From a virus, in the IMG/VR virus record IMGVR_UViG_3300047469_000232, positions 1 to 45,987 of that record: a stretch of 45,987 bases of DNA; one strand, given 5' to 3'. The notes under the pieces are model-generated. The model was not told the DNA's origin, did no database searches, and was given only the letters and a program-made list of their open reading frames with translations. This document shows positions 6,660 to 15,133 of the stretch, in pieces (the first letter of the stretch is position 1; every line of letters begins with the position of its first letter). Both the position numbers and the translations under genes were made by a program.

Positions 6660-7172
6660 CTATTTTTTCGTCAGGCTGTCGTAGGCAGCCTCACATGCAA
6701 GCCCCGCTATTCGGGCTGCGTCATAGACTTTTGCCAGCTCTCCCGCTCGCTGGTCAGCCCGCTGGAACAGGTCTGAGAGCACCATTGCGGCGCGGGCGGC
6801 TGACGCGCCTCGTTGGGCAACTGCGGGATCGCCGGAGGGGCAACTTGCTCGGGCTGCCAGTTCGCGGGCTGTGTCGTGCAGGCGCTGACCAGCAGCATCA
6901 GCGACCACAGCATCAGCAACTGCAGCGGTGTTTTGAGTTCGTGCATTGTCAGATACCTCATCTATTGCCGCTTGGCGGCGTTGTTCCTCGGCACGGTTTG
7001 CCGTCGTGGCTGCGGCAAGACCCTTCGCCTGAAGCACCTGCTGATCGGCCCACTTGCCCTGCCAGCGCCCATCAGCAACATCGACGCCATGGTCATACGC
7101 CAGGTACAGCGCACCGGCGAAAGCCAACACGGCCAGCACCAAGCCGCCCAACCGCAGGTAGAGCGCGCTCAT
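6660..7172 (-). CDS. Rz-like inner-membrane spanin subunit
   Basis: The 170-residue protein has one N-terminal membrane segment (LRLGGLVLAVLAFAGALYLA), then a long Ala-, Gln- and Arg-rich periplasmic helix. This is typical of i-spanins in Pseudomonas phages (DUF2514 type). With Rz1 it bridges the envelope and disrupts the outer membrane in the last step of lysis. It overlaps the endolysin gene by four bases and contains the Rz1 gene in another frame, the classic nested arrangement. It is the last gene of the late operon. Confidence 0.85.
   Translation of the reverse strand: MSALYLRLGGLVLAVLAFAGALYLAYDHGVDVADGRWQGKWADQQVLQAKGLAAATTANRAEEQRRQAAIDEVSDNARTQNTAAVADAVVADAAGQRLHDTARELAARASCPSGDPAVAQRGASAARAAMVLSDLFQRADQRAGELAKVYDAARIAGLACEAAYDSLTKK
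6707..6961 (-). CDS. Rz1-like outer-membrane lipoprotein spanin, nested in Rz
   Basis: The 84-residue frame lies wholly inside Rz. It has a short hydrophobic signal and a clear lipobox (LMLLVSAC), giving a mature lipoprotein beginning CTTQPANWQPEQ, followed by Pro-rich sequence. Small size, lipobox, proline content and nesting all fit an o-spanin. The first Met or the one five residues later (MHELKTPL, start 6946) could be used. Being nested, it is easily missed by automatic annotation. Confidence 0.8.
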   Translation of the reverse strand: MRYLTMHELKTPLQLLMLWSLMLLVSACTTQPANWQPEQVAPPAIPQLPNEARQPPAPQWCSQTCSSGLTSERESWQKSMTQPE

Positions 7173-7618
7173 GCAAGCGCCCGCCGCACGCCCTCGGCAA
7201 TGACTGCCGGTGCGTAGGGATTGCCGCCGTTTTCGTGCTGGACGATCGCGGTCACGATGCCCAGGAGCGTCCGCTGACTACGGATGTCGATCTGGGTGTT
7301 GGGCTGAACACCTGCAGCACTGGCCACCGCATCGATGTATGAGTCGGTGTTGTTCTCAGACGATGGCGCCCAGCGGTTGATGGTTTCGCGCACGGTGTCG
7401 ATGCCCGGCGCGCCGATCCCTGGCATGCCATCCTTGCCGCGATAGTTGATCAGCAGTTTGGCCAGGGCACGGATCCCGTTCTCCGGCGTATCGAAGCGGG
7501 CAAAGCGCGGCGTGGGCACACCCTCTTCGTAACCGAGTTGGCCCTGCCAATCGTTGGCTTTGTTGAAGTCGATGTTGCCGGGGTTGTTGTTGCGGATACC
7601 GCGAGTAGCTGTAGGCAT
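7169..7618 (-). CDS. Phage endolysin-like muralytic protein (RGIRNNNPGNI type)
   Basis: The 149-residue protein begins with RGIRNNNPGNIDF, a signature shared by many Pseudomonas phage and prophage proteins often labelled structural protein or endolysin. It lies immediately before the Rz/Rz1 pair, the usual endolysin position, with a four-base overlap to Rz. No signal peptide is visible, so it would depend on the holin. The exact bond cut cannot be told from the sequence; lysozyme-like or transglycosylase activity is likely. A terminator (7637-7659) lies just upstream. Confidence 0.75.
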   Translation of the reverse strand: MPTATRGIRNNNPGNIDFNKANDWQGQLGYEEGVPTPRFARFDTPENGIRALAKLLINYRGKDGMPGIGAPGIDTVRETINRWAPSSENNTDSYIDAVASAAGVQPNTQIDIRSQRTLLGIVTAIVQHENGGNPYAPAVIAEGVRRALA

Positions 7619-7636
7619 TTCACTTTCCTCAGGACG

Positions 7637-7659
7637 AAAAAAAACCGCTCAATGGCGGC
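7637..7659 (-). terminator. Intrinsic terminator between gpD and the endolysin gene
   Basis: Read on the minus strand, CCGC-CATTGA-GCGG is followed by eight T. It lies inside the late operon before the lysis genes. The stem is short but the U-tract is strong. Confidence 0.65.
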
Positions 7660-7681
7660 ATGGTTGGTGAGGCTGTAACGG

Positions 7682-8722
7682 TCATTCGAGTTCGACGACC
7701 TTCCCTGGCCCTTTGGTTTTCTTGCCTTTCGCGTTGGCCTTGCCTTTCTTACCGGCGTTGCACTCGACGGTTGTGGTCCAGCCCCCCTGGCTGAATACCT
7801 GCTCTACTGAATCAGCCAGGTACGTGCCGTCGACGCCGTCCTTGAAGCCCTGCGCGTTGATCTCGCACTCAGCAATGATGTCAGTTCGGCCTTCCATTTC
7901 GAGCCGTACGCTGGCCGTGGAGCGGTTGAATCCCGCCAGACGCGCTTTCGCGGCTGCCTCGGCCGCGCTTTGGTTCGGATGGATATGCCGGTCGGTATGC
8001 ACCGGCGGAAGGCCCGAGGGGCTGCCTTCGTCGTTGCTCAGCTCGACCGTCTTCAGATCGCCCTTCTTGTCTGCATATGCGGCCTTGACCGCACTCTTGA
8101 CGTTGTCGTCGCCCAGCCGGAACTGAAAGCGCTCCACATCGCTACGACGAATCGTGATCATCGGCAGCTTTTGGCCTGTGCCGGTTTCGCCACCTTGGCG
8201 CGGCAATACCAGGAGCTTGCCGTCCGCGACCTTTGCGGTGCAGTCGTACTGCTTTGCCAGCCGGTTGATGAACGTCAGATCGGATTCGTTGAGCTGATCA
8301 GCCCGCTCGACAACTGTCTGCACGGGGCACTCGGGAGTCCAGCCGTTGCGCTCCGCGACGTCACTGACTATCTGCGACAAGGGCACGCTCTCCCAGCTGC
8401 CGCTACGTGACGTTTTCGCGCCGCTGCGGGTATCCGATGACTTGCTGCGGATCACAATCGTGTCCGGCGGCCCGGAGTAATCCAGTTCATCGGCGGTATA
8501 CGTACCGAGCTTCGTCAGGCCCTGGCCTTCGTAGCCGAGGTAAATGGTCAGCTTGGCGCCACGGGCGGGCAGCGCGACCTTGCCGTCGCGGTCATCGATG
8601 CGCAGCTCAAAGTCATCCGAGTCGTCACCCGGCTTATCGATGGTGCGCAGGCCCAGCAGCCGATCATTGATGCGCGCAGTGATGTCGACGCCATCAGCGA
8701 CGATGCGAAATATGGGATTCAT
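7682..8722 (-). CDS. D: Tail protein gpD (P2 late control D-like, baseplate hub)
   Basis: The 346-residue product matches the P2 gpD family, the baseplate hub to which the spike attaches. Family features include the start FRIVADGVDITARINDRLL, the strand-rich hub domain and LNESDLTFINRLAKQYDCTA in the middle. The C-terminus is Lys- and Gly-rich. It follows genes X and U as in P2-like phages and closes the tail block before lysis genes. Length is near the family norm. Confidence 0.92.
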   Translation of the reverse strand: MNPIFRIVADGVDITARINDRLLGLRTIDKPGDDSDDFELRIDDRDGKVALPARGAKLTIYLGYEGQGLTKLGTYTADELDYSGPPDTIVIRSKSSDTRSGAKTSRSGSWESVPLSQIVSDVAERNGWTPECPVQTVVERADQLNESDLTFINRLAKQYDCTAKVADGKLLVLPRQGGETGTGQKLPMITIRRSDVERFQFRLGDDNVKSAVKAAYADKKGDLKTVELSNDEGSPSGLPPVHTDRHIHPNQSAAEAAAKARLAGFNRSTASVRLEMEGRTDIIAECEINAQGFKDGVDGTYLADSVEQVFSQGGWTTTVECNAGKKGKANAKGKKTKGPGKVVELE

Positions 8723-8748
8723 GCGTGGATCTCAACTGGATGAAAGCA

Positions 8749-8955
8749 TCAGTCCCACAGGGAGACTGATTCGTTGGTGACAATTGGCATGTCCGGCAGG
8801 CGGATGACGATGCCGGAGCGAAATGGCTGGGGCTCCCGAGCCAGACCTTCGTTCGCTTCGAGTACCAGCTCGACGCTGCCGTTGAGGTGGCCGTAGTAGT
8901 TCAGGCAAAGCGTGTCGAGCATGTCGCCGCTAGATGTTCTGCAGGTCGTCGCCAT
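8749..8955 (-). CDS. X: Tail protein X (LysM-like)
   Basis: The 68-residue protein resembles P2 gpX, a small LysM-like tail protein. The core GDMLDTLCLNYYGHLNGSVE and RSGIVIRLPDMP match the family pattern. The ATG at 8955 is chosen; a TTG three codons upstream keeps the frame but is less likely. It overlaps the 3' end of the U gene by 26 bp, indicating coupled translation. Confidence 0.88.
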   Translation of the reverse strand: MATTCRTSSGDMLDTLCLNYYGHLNGSVELVLEANEGLAREPQPFRSGIVIRLPDMPIVTNESVSLWD

Positions 8956-9778
8956 AGCGCTCAAACTCCACGGTGAACGATTGTTTGCGCGGGATACCGC
9001 CGGACATCAATGCGCCCTGCTCTTCCTCGACGCTCTTCAGGCACCAGTTGCCCAGCGCTTCGCCGTACCCGGTCACCAGGCCCAACGGTTGCATATGGTC
9101 GCCGACACTGCGCAGTTTGTTGAGCTGGCCGATACCCACCTTCTGGAACTGCGGGAACACCACGCCGCGCAGGCTGATCGTTTCGTCGCCAATACCGACA
9201 CCCTGCTTGGCGGGCCTGCGCGTCAGCCGTTCCTGGGCGGCCCAACGCCACTGGGACGAACGCCGTAGCTCTTCGAAGGCTGCCGTGCTCAGGTTGAAGT
9301 AATAAGGCTGCTGCTTGGAGTCGTGTGGCTGGAGGATCAGCAAGTGCGGCAACGGGGAGACCGCTTCGGCGGGCAACGCCTTGACGGTAGCCAACGCCGC
9401 ACTCGGCACCACCACCTCTTTCGGTTGCTCACCCTGATCCGTAACCCTGTTCGCCGCCGACTTGACCCGGTCGAACCGTTCGCCGAACTGATCGAACCGC
9501 TCCTGTGCCATCGACGCCGCCCGTGTTGCCTGGCTATAGGTCGACAGGACTTTGCCGACCGTGGCCTGGGCCGCCGAGATGGCCCCCGTCACCCGGCGTA
9601 ATTTGGCAGAAATGACGGGACCTACAAACGGGATACCCTCCAATTCCGACGCCGCGCCGGTCACCGAATCGATAGCGCTGTTGATCGGCGAGACAACGCC
9701 ATCGATCTGGGTTCGACCAGCCTCCCCGGCCTCAATCAACGATTTGAGGCCGGACTGTAAGCTGTTGAGATACTCCAT
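8930..9778 (-). CDS. U: Tail protein gpU-like with an N-terminal extension
   Basis: The 282-residue protein carries a P2 gpU-like domain in its second half (from about residue 140: LPHLLILQPHDSKQQPYYFN; end IPRKQSFTVEFERYGDD). The first 130 residues are Ala- and Ser-rich and helical, and P2 gpU itself is only about 160 residues long. The N-terminal part may be an internal tail piece or a chaperone segment. It sits between the tape measure and X genes, the usual U position. A longer form of this protein is seen in several Pseudomonas myovirus-like prophages. Confidence 0.85.
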   Translation of the reverse strand: MEYLNSLQSGLKSLIEAGEAGRTQIDGVVSPINSAIDSVTGAASELEGIPFVGPVISAKLRRVTGAISAAQATVGKVLSTYSQATRAASMAQERFDQFGERFDRVKSAANRVTDQGEQPKEVVVPSAALATVKALPAEAVSPLPHLLILQPHDSKQQPYYFNLSTAAFEELRRSSQWRWAAQERLTRRPAKQGVGIGDETISLRGVVFPQFQKVGIGQLNKLRSVGDHMQPLGLVTGYGEALGNWCLKSVEEEQGALMSGGIPRKQSFTVEFERYGDDLQNI

Positions 9779-9788
9779 TGACCTCCCC

Positions 9789-12605
9789 TTATGTCAAAGG
9801 CGCATCGACCATCGAGCGCCGTTCGTTTTGCTGGGCCAGGCTGCGCAGGGTCCGCTCGATCTCTGGCATCAGCTGCTGAGCCATTTCGCGCGGATCCTTG
9901 GCGTCGCCCTGCACCTGAATGTGAACCTGTGGGCTCCACTGGTAGGTTTGCTCAACCTTTGCCGGGGCGGCCGCTGCTACCGGAGCGGGGGGTGCGAGCA
10001 GGCTGATCGGCGCCGGACCACCAGGTGAGAGCAGAGACTGCGAGGCAGACACGGCCTGACCGCCGCCCGCTGCTGAATCACCACCGGCGTACGCTGCCTG
10101 CATCTCGGCCAGGGTCGGCACCTTCGGCGCAACGCCCGTCCCATCAGCCACGGCCTCGGGCGGTTTGTCATCACCGAAGAGCATCTTGCCCAGGTATCCA
10201 CCGGCTGCCTCACCGCCAAAGCTACCCAGCATGCCGCCGATCAAGCCGCCGATTGCGGTGCCAATGATCGGTACCACCGAACCGATGGCCGCGCCCGCTG
10301 CTGCACCGGCTAGGCCACCAGCCAGGTTACCGGCCACCGACCCGTAACCCTCGGCCTTTTCGTCCTGCGTGGTCGCGTTCTGATACACCTCAAGCGCGCC
10401 GGTACCGGCCTCGATCAACGATGCACCAGGTATCCGGCCCGCCAGTTTCGATGCGCCACCTGCAAGGCCCATGGCCCGAGCGCCCAACCCCACCCGAGGC
10501 GGAACTGGTGGCGGCACCGGCGGCAAAGGAGCGGGCAACGGCGGCCGGCCGCCGGTGCCACGTCTGCGACGACGCCGCCGACTGCTACGACTGCCACGGT
10601 CTGCATCCCCAGGACCGGCATCACCGACACCAGCCCCGGCACCGCCTCGGGCCAACCCAAAGTCGGATGTGTTAACGACAATGACCTTCTGCGGCCCGCC
10701 GTCGCCAGCTTCGCCGCCCTTCTCTTCCTTGCTGTCGATGATGCTTTCCAGCACGGATAAGCCCGCTTCAACGACGCCCTTCTTGCCATCGTTGTCGCCG
10801 TCCCCAGCTTCGTCAGCCTCTTTTTTGTCACCTGTTTTCTTGCGCTCGCTGTACGCTTTCACACCGGCGCCAACCAAGGCCGACACGGCGGCACCACGGC
10901 TTTTCGGTTTCGCCTCTTCGGTTGCGCCCTCGGCCTTGCCACCTGCATCGTCGCCAGCACCGCTGGCCGCTTTACTCGCTGCACCGCCGCGACCGAGGGC
11001 GCCCCGACCGATATTGATCAATCCTTTACCGATCTTGAACGTGCTGATTGCCGACAGGACGACAGCGATAGCTGCACCCGCACTGACCAGGCCAGCGGCA
11101 AGACCTGGGCTCTTGTCGCTGATGTCGGTGATGCCGTGGGCCACCTTGGTCAGCACATCCGCCGCGACGTCCGTGATCGGCCGTAACGCATCACCAATAC
11201 TGCGCAACGAATCGTCGACCGCGTTCCCGGCTTCCTTCCACTTCTGCGAAGAGGTGTCACGCCGCTCGGCCAGGTTCTTGTCGAGGATCCCCGATGCCCC
11301 GCCAGAATCGCGCTTGAGTTGCTGATACAGCGCCTTGTTCTGCGAATAGGCAGTGAGCGCAGCCTTGACCTGCATGTCCGCGAAGAGGTCGCCGGTACGC
11401 AGCGAAGCCTCCAAAGCGTTCATCATTTCCTTGGCCTTGGCCGGATCGGTCTCCTTGTCGATCTTGCCGTAAGCTTCCTGCATGGCCTTGGCCCGCTTCG
11501 GGTCCGTCGTGGCGACGTACTTCTGAGCGAGCGAAAAGCTGGCCTCCAGCGGTGACATGCCCTTGGCAATGCCGGACTGGAGCGACTTCTGGTAGTCGAT
11601 ACCGGCGTCCTTGTACGCCTTGACGACATCGCCGCTGCCGATCTTCTCAATCCAGTTTTTGAGGTTGTTGGCCGCTTCATCCGAGCTGCCCGCAGTTTTC
11701 ATCTGCACCTGAAGCATTGCGCCCAGAGATGAAACCGCATCGTTACCGGTGACGCCCATCTTCGCCATACTGGCGAGCAGCTCCGGGAACCACTTCGCCA
11801 TGTCCGCCGCTTCAAATGACCCGGCCTGGCCTTGGTAAGCAATGGCTTCGAGTGCCTTCTGCATCTGCCCGGCATCGGTTATCTTGGCGTTCTGACCGAG
11901 CGCGTTGATCATCTTCGCCGTGTCGGTCGCGTCGGCACCCTGGCCGACAACGAACTTGGAAGCGACCGGCGCGTATTCAATGGCCTTCGACACGTCCATG
12001 CCCGCGCCGACCAAGGCGTTGACCACGTCCGCCACTTCATTGCGGCCCAGGCCATTATCCCGGCCGGTCGAAATGATCGTTTTGGACATCTTCGATTCTT
12101 GATCAGTACCGGCAATGCCCGCCTTGATCGCGATGTCGCGGATGATCGCGTTGTAATCTGCGCTGATTTTTGTCGGTACCACCACGGCTGCCGTCGCGGC
12201 AGCAGCTGCAATACCTGTTTTCTTCAAGCCATCCACACCCGACTTGGCCTGCTCGATCCCCTTGGCCTTCATCTCGGCACTGCGGGCCGTGCGGCCGTAC
12301 GCTTCATAAGCGCGGGTCAGGTTCCTGACCTCAACCCCCTGACGGCGCAATGTGGACAGGTTGCCCTCCAACTTGCGCCGCAAGGTATCGGCACCAGCGG
12401 CGCCGGTGTCGTGCGCCTTCTTCCATTCATCGCGCAGGCGCATCGTTTCGGCGATAACACCCTGCATGACCCGCGACTTGCCCGCCACGGACTGCAAGCG
12501 CTTGACCCGGCCTTCCACCGTGTTGAAGGCTGCGCCGACTGTCGGACTGACCACGCCGCCGACAACGACGCCTAATTTCATATCGCCTGCCATCGCCCGC
12601 TTCAC
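9789..12605 (-). CDS. T: Tail tape measure protein
   Basis: The 938-residue protein sets tail length and is probably extruded during DNA entry. The N-terminal 450 residues are helical and contain the tape-measure core (ISADYNAIIRDIAIKAGIA, then GRNEVADVVNALVGAGMDV). A Gly/Ala-rich hydrophobic stretch near residues 750-810 (LAGGLAGAAAGAAIGSVVP) is typical for membrane insertion. An Arg-rich run (SSRRRRRRRG) near residue 670 follows a low-complexity linker. The frame opens with GTG at 12605; an ATG four codons later (12593) is equally possible. It follows the E/E' chaperone genes as expected. Confidence 0.93.
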   Translation of the reverse strand: MKRAMAGDMKLGVVVGGVVSPTVGAAFNTVEGRVKRLQSVAGKSRVMQGVIAETMRLRDEWKKAHDTGAAGADTLRRKLEGNLSTLRRQGVEVRNLTRAYEAYGRTARSAEMKAKGIEQAKSGVDGLKKTGIAAAAATAAVVVPTKISADYNAIIRDIAIKAGIAGTDQESKMSKTIISTGRDNGLGRNEVADVVNALVGAGMDVSKAIEYAPVASKFVVGQGADATDTAKMINALGQNAKITDAGQMQKALEAIAYQGQAGSFEAADMAKWFPELLASMAKMGVTGNDAVSSLGAMLQVQMKTAGSSDEAANNLKNWIEKIGSGDVVKAYKDAGIDYQKSLQSGIAKGMSPLEASFSLAQKYVATTDPKRAKAMQEAYGKIDKETDPAKAKEMMNALEASLRTGDLFADMQVKAALTAYSQNKALYQQLKRDSGGASGILDKNLAERRDTSSQKWKEAGNAVDDSLRSIGDALRPITDVAADVLTKVAHGITDISDKSPGLAAGLVSAGAAIAVVLSAISTFKIGKGLINIGRGALGRGGAASKAASGAGDDAGGKAEGATEEAKPKSRGAAVSALVGAGVKAYSERKKTGDKKEADEAGDGDNDGKKGVVEAGLSVLESIIDSKEEKGGEAGDGGPQKVIVVNTSDFGLARGGAGAGVGDAGPGDADRGSRSSRRRRRRRGTGGRPPLPAPLPPVPPPVPPRVGLGARAMGLAGGASKLAGRIPGASLIEAGTGALEVYQNATTQDEKAEGYGSVAGNLAGGLAGAAAGAAIGSVVPIIGTAIGGLIGGMLGSFGGEAAGGYLGKMLFGDDKPPEAVADGTGVAPKVPTLAEMQAAYAGGDSAAGGGQAVSASQSLLSPGGPAPISLLAPPAPVAAAAPAKVEQTYQWSPQVHIQVQGDAKDPREMAQQLMPEIERTLRSLAQQNERRSMVDAPLT

Positions 12606-12623
12606 TCGACGCCGGGCAGCGGC

Positions 12624-12746
12624 TCAATCCGTGAGCCACCACACCATTTCGGAATACCGCATGTCACGAATCTCGGCACGGGTGAAACCCGTTTCCCGTG
12701 CCAGTCGTTTTGCGGCCTGTTTCAACAGCGCCTGGCTAAATGTCAT
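12624..12746 (-). CDS. Tail assembly chaperone second frame (E'-like), 40 residues
   Basis: This short frame begins MTFSQALLKQAAKRLARETG and ends MVWWLTD. It corresponds to the E' part of the P2 E/E' tail chaperone pair, which sits between E and the tape measure. It overlaps the end of E by 11 bp. Relative to E it is in the +1 (equivalently -2) frame. It may be made by its own ATG at 12746 or as a frameshifted E-E' fusion. The frame is open back to the region of GTGAAGGACTAC in E. It is too short for most gene finders. Confidence 0.65.
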   Translation of the reverse strand: MTFSQALLKQAAKRLARETGFTRAEIRDMRYSEMVWWLTD

Positions 12747-13044
12747 CCTCTTCGACCAGACGAAAATAGCCTTTGTTGACGCGGTTGTAGTCCTTCACGG
12801 TCAGCGCGCTCAGATCGCTGACCCCGGCGTCCATGAGGCTGGCGAACAGGATCTTGTCCGACGCCCGCGATCCCGGATCCGCCTGTGCTTCAGCGGCATC
12901 AACGTCCTGCAGCTTGGGCGTGCGCATGGTCAGTTTTTCAACCTGTACACCGTTGATCATGGAAGGAATGGAAAGGCTGATCACGACCTTGTCCGCGTGC
13001 AATTCGAGCCAGGACGGCAGCTTTTCGGTATTTGCTTTGCTCAT
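12736..13044 (-). CDS. E: Tail assembly chaperone gpE-like
   Basis: The 102-residue protein resembles the P2 gpE family of tail assembly chaperones, which bind the tape measure while the tube polymerises. The core LTMRTPKLQDVDAAEAQ and the position between tube (FII) and tape measure support the call. A short second frame follows at its 3' end and may be joined by frameshift. It starts 9 bp after the tube gene stop, so expression is coupled. Confidence 0.88.
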   Translation of the reverse strand: MSKANTEKLPSWLELHADKVVISLSIPSMINGVQVEKLTMRTPKLQDVDAAEAQADPGSRASDKILFASLMDAGVSDLSALTVKDYNRVNKGYFRLVEEDDI

Positions 13045-13053
13045 GACGGCTCC

Positions 13054-13557
13054 TTAAAGGCCCAGGTTTTCACGGTGTTCGGCGAGTTGGTCGACGCCGT
13101 CGATGATTCGGATCATGTTCACGGGATCGATTTCAAACATCACCGCGCCGCCGATCTCCAGCTTGTAGTAGGAGACCGACACGGCATATTTGAACTCGCC
13201 CTTTTCACCAGGCTTCCACTCGCCCGGATCGCACTCACGCAGCCGACCGCGAATGGTGGCGATCACACCGAGCTTGGCGCCCGTCTGCTCTTGATAGGAC
13301 CCACGAAAGACGGACTTGAAGGCAGTACCGTCCGACAGCCCGAAGAACTTCATGACCTGCTTACGGATTCCGTTCGTGGTGAACGAGGACTCCATTTTTT
13401 CCAGGCCCTGATCCATATCGACTTCGCCATCCATACCGCCTGCGCGGTAGGCCTCGGTCTTGACGGTCAGTTTCGGCAGCGACAGGCTGGGCACATCGCC
13501 CTGCAGACTGATGCCGTCGACGAACATGTTCATGTTGAAAAGCGTTTGCGGAATCAT
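13054..13557 (-). CDS. FII: Major tail tube protein gpFII
   Basis: The 167-residue protein is the P2 FII-type tube subunit that forms the inner tube of the contractile tail. The start MIPQTLFNMNMFVDG and the segment KLTVKTEAYRAGGMDGEVDM are characteristic. It follows the sheath gene by 12 bp. Length is normal for the family. Confidence 0.95.
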   Translation of the reverse strand: MIPQTLFNMNMFVDGISLQGDVPSLSLPKLTVKTEAYRAGGMDGEVDMDQGLEKMESSFTTNGIRKQVMKFFGLSDGTAFKSVFRGSYQEQTGAKLGVIATIRGRLRECDPGEWKPGEKGEFKYAVSVSYYKLEIGGAVMFEIDPVNMIRIIDGVDQLAEHRENLGL

Positions 13558-13569
13558 TGAGCGGCCCCC

Positions 13570-14754
13570 TTATGAGCGTGTATCGAGTACTTCGGTGATC
13601 CAGTCGTCCGTGACCTCGACGTCGAAGTTCGGGTTTTCTGCGGGTGGCACATCGGTGAAGCGGATGCGCCAGAACGCCTTGCCCTGGGAGAGCATCGAGG
13701 CCGTTGTCTTGTCCTTGTCGACATACACCTCGAAATTGATCACGGCGCCCTGGGCTTTCAGGTCGCGCATGAAATCGTTGAGGCCATCCGTGACATCGCG
13801 GATGTAGGTTTTGGTGATGCTGCGGTCCACGGCCCACTTGTGGCCGTACAGGATCGCCGCCATGACCATGGCCTGGGTGCGGACGCGAGTGACAAACGAC
13901 CACTTCGAATCACTCGACAGGGTACGATTGCCCCAGAGCCGGAAACCGTCGTCACGGATGATCGTCGCGATGTTCGCGTTGTTGAGCAGGTTGGCCCGGC
14001 AGGTCGGGTCGCCGTCCAGGTATTCGATGGGACGGCCGGTACCGGTGATGCCAGTGATGATCTTGTTCGACGGAGACGCCCAGAAACCGTAGGTCGCGTC
14101 GGTCCACGCAAACATCGCCGCCGCCCTGGCCGATCCCGGCGCATCAACATCAGCATTCGCAGTCGTCGACCAGTACTTGACCCCAGGGTCGACCATGTAC
14201 AGCCACTTGCTACCGAAGTTTTCCGCGTAGTCAAACGCCGCTTCGTCGGTAGTGCCGGGGCCGTCGATGATACCCAGGCCCTGCAGCTTGGCCGCCAGTT
14301 GGTCCATGGCGGTTGCGACTGGCAACTTGCGGGAATGACCAGGTGCGATCAGCAATCGCGGCTGGGCGTTGAACAGGCTCTTGCCATCGAGCAGGGCCTG
14401 CAAGCCAGTACGCGAGCCGTCAGCCTTGACCCCGCCGATCACCGCCGAGGTCAGCGCCGCGTCGGCTGCCGCTTCCACGGCGACCGCGATGATGACCGCC
14501 TGGGTGATGTCGTAGATCGCCAAGGCAGACTTGGTGATGTCCGAATCGGCGCCGAACGCGGCGACAGCCTCGGCCTTGCTGGTGAGCATGGTGGCGACGT
14601 TGGGCAGCGCTGCACCCGGTGTCGCCAGAGCGGCCCAGCCTGCCGGTACGGTGTCGACCAGGCCGATGATGGAAGAGGACGGGATAGAGATAGTGCGCGT
14701 GCCGGTGTCGACGCTGCTCACCGTGACGCCGTGGAAGAAACTCGTTGAACTCAT
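13570..14754 (-). CDS. FI: Major tail sheath protein gpFI
   Basis: The 394-residue protein is the contractile sheath subunit, P2 FI type. Family features are the start FFHGVTVSSVDTGTRTIS, VPAGWAALATPG, and the C-terminal half with FRLWGNRTLSSDSKWSFV. It is followed by the tube gene in the same operon. A terminator (14774-14796) lies just upstream of the ribosome site, so sheath expression must involve read-through or a local promoter. Confidence 0.96.
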   Translation of the reverse strand: MSSTSFFHGVTVSSVDTGTRTISIPSSSIIGLVDTVPAGWAALATPGAALPNVATMLTSKAEAVAAFGADSDITKSALAIYDITQAVIIAVAVEAAADAALTSAVIGGVKADGSRTGLQALLDGKSLFNAQPRLLIAPGHSRKLPVATAMDQLAAKLQGLGIIDGPGTTDEAAFDYAENFGSKWLYMVDPGVKYWSTTANADVDAPGSARAAAMFAWTDATYGFWASPSNKIITGITGTGRPIEYLDGDPTCRANLLNNANIATIIRDDGFRLWGNRTLSSDSKWSFVTRVRTQAMVMAAILYGHKWAVDRSITKTYIRDVTDGLNDFMRDLKAQGAVINFEVYVDKDKTTASMLSQGKAFWRIRFTDVPPAENPNFDVEVTDDWITEVLDTRS

Positions 14755-14773
14755 TGTTCAGGCTCCAGAAACG

Positions 14774-14796
14774 AAAAAACCCGCGAAGGCGGGCCA
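14774..14796 (-). terminator. Intrinsic terminator upstream of the sheath gene
   Basis: Read on the minus strand, CCCGC-CTTC-GCGGG is followed by six T. It lies about 20 bp upstream of the sheath start, inside the late operon. Confidence 0.65.
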
Positions 14797-14821
14797 GGGG
14801 TAAAGCAGATAGGTGACGCGA

Positions 14822-15133
14822 TTAGGTCAATGTCTTGCCACGGTCTGGCTCGATACTGAGTTCACAATGATTCGGCTGAAACCAGTCGAGCAGCTTGCAC
14901 AGCACGCAGCCCCAGCGCTTGCCCTTCCGGGCCGCTTTTCCTGCGCGAGAGCTAATGGTTTCGTCTTCGCTGCCTCCAAATGCAGTGTTTGCGAGCTGGT
15001 CATAGGAGACGGCCAGGCGCCAAGCACGGGCGCTATTGCCCACAACGGCGGCCAACATCCAAAGGCCCCCTACCAGAGCAGCCAACATGCATAGCAGCCA
15101 AAGGATTAACCCCAACAGAACGCGCTTCACCAT
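14822..15133 (-). CDS. Small phage membrane protein of unknown function (ETISSRA motif)
   Basis: The 103-residue protein has a strongly hydrophobic N-terminus (VLLGLILWLLCMLAALVGGL), probably one or two membrane spans. A basic, Cys-containing C-terminal half follows, with DETISSRAGKAARKGKRWG and DWFQPNHC. A DETISSRA-like stretch in small proteins of other Pseudomonas phages is recalled, without known function. It sits between the fibre-assembly and sheath genes, overlapping the fibre-assembly gene by seven bases. A lysis-related or superinfection role is possible but not supported by sequence alone. Confidence 0.65.
   Translation of the reverse strand: MVKRVLLGLILWLLCMLAALVGGLWMLAAVVGNSARAWRLAVSYDQLANTAFGGSEDETISSRAGKAARKGKRWGCVLCKLLDWFQPNHCELSIEPDRGKTLT

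Noticed and set aside
13840-14748. Long plus-strand frame opposite the sheath gene
   Set aside because: It is antisense to a certain gene and rich in Arg, Gly and Asp as expected from a G+C-rich shadow.
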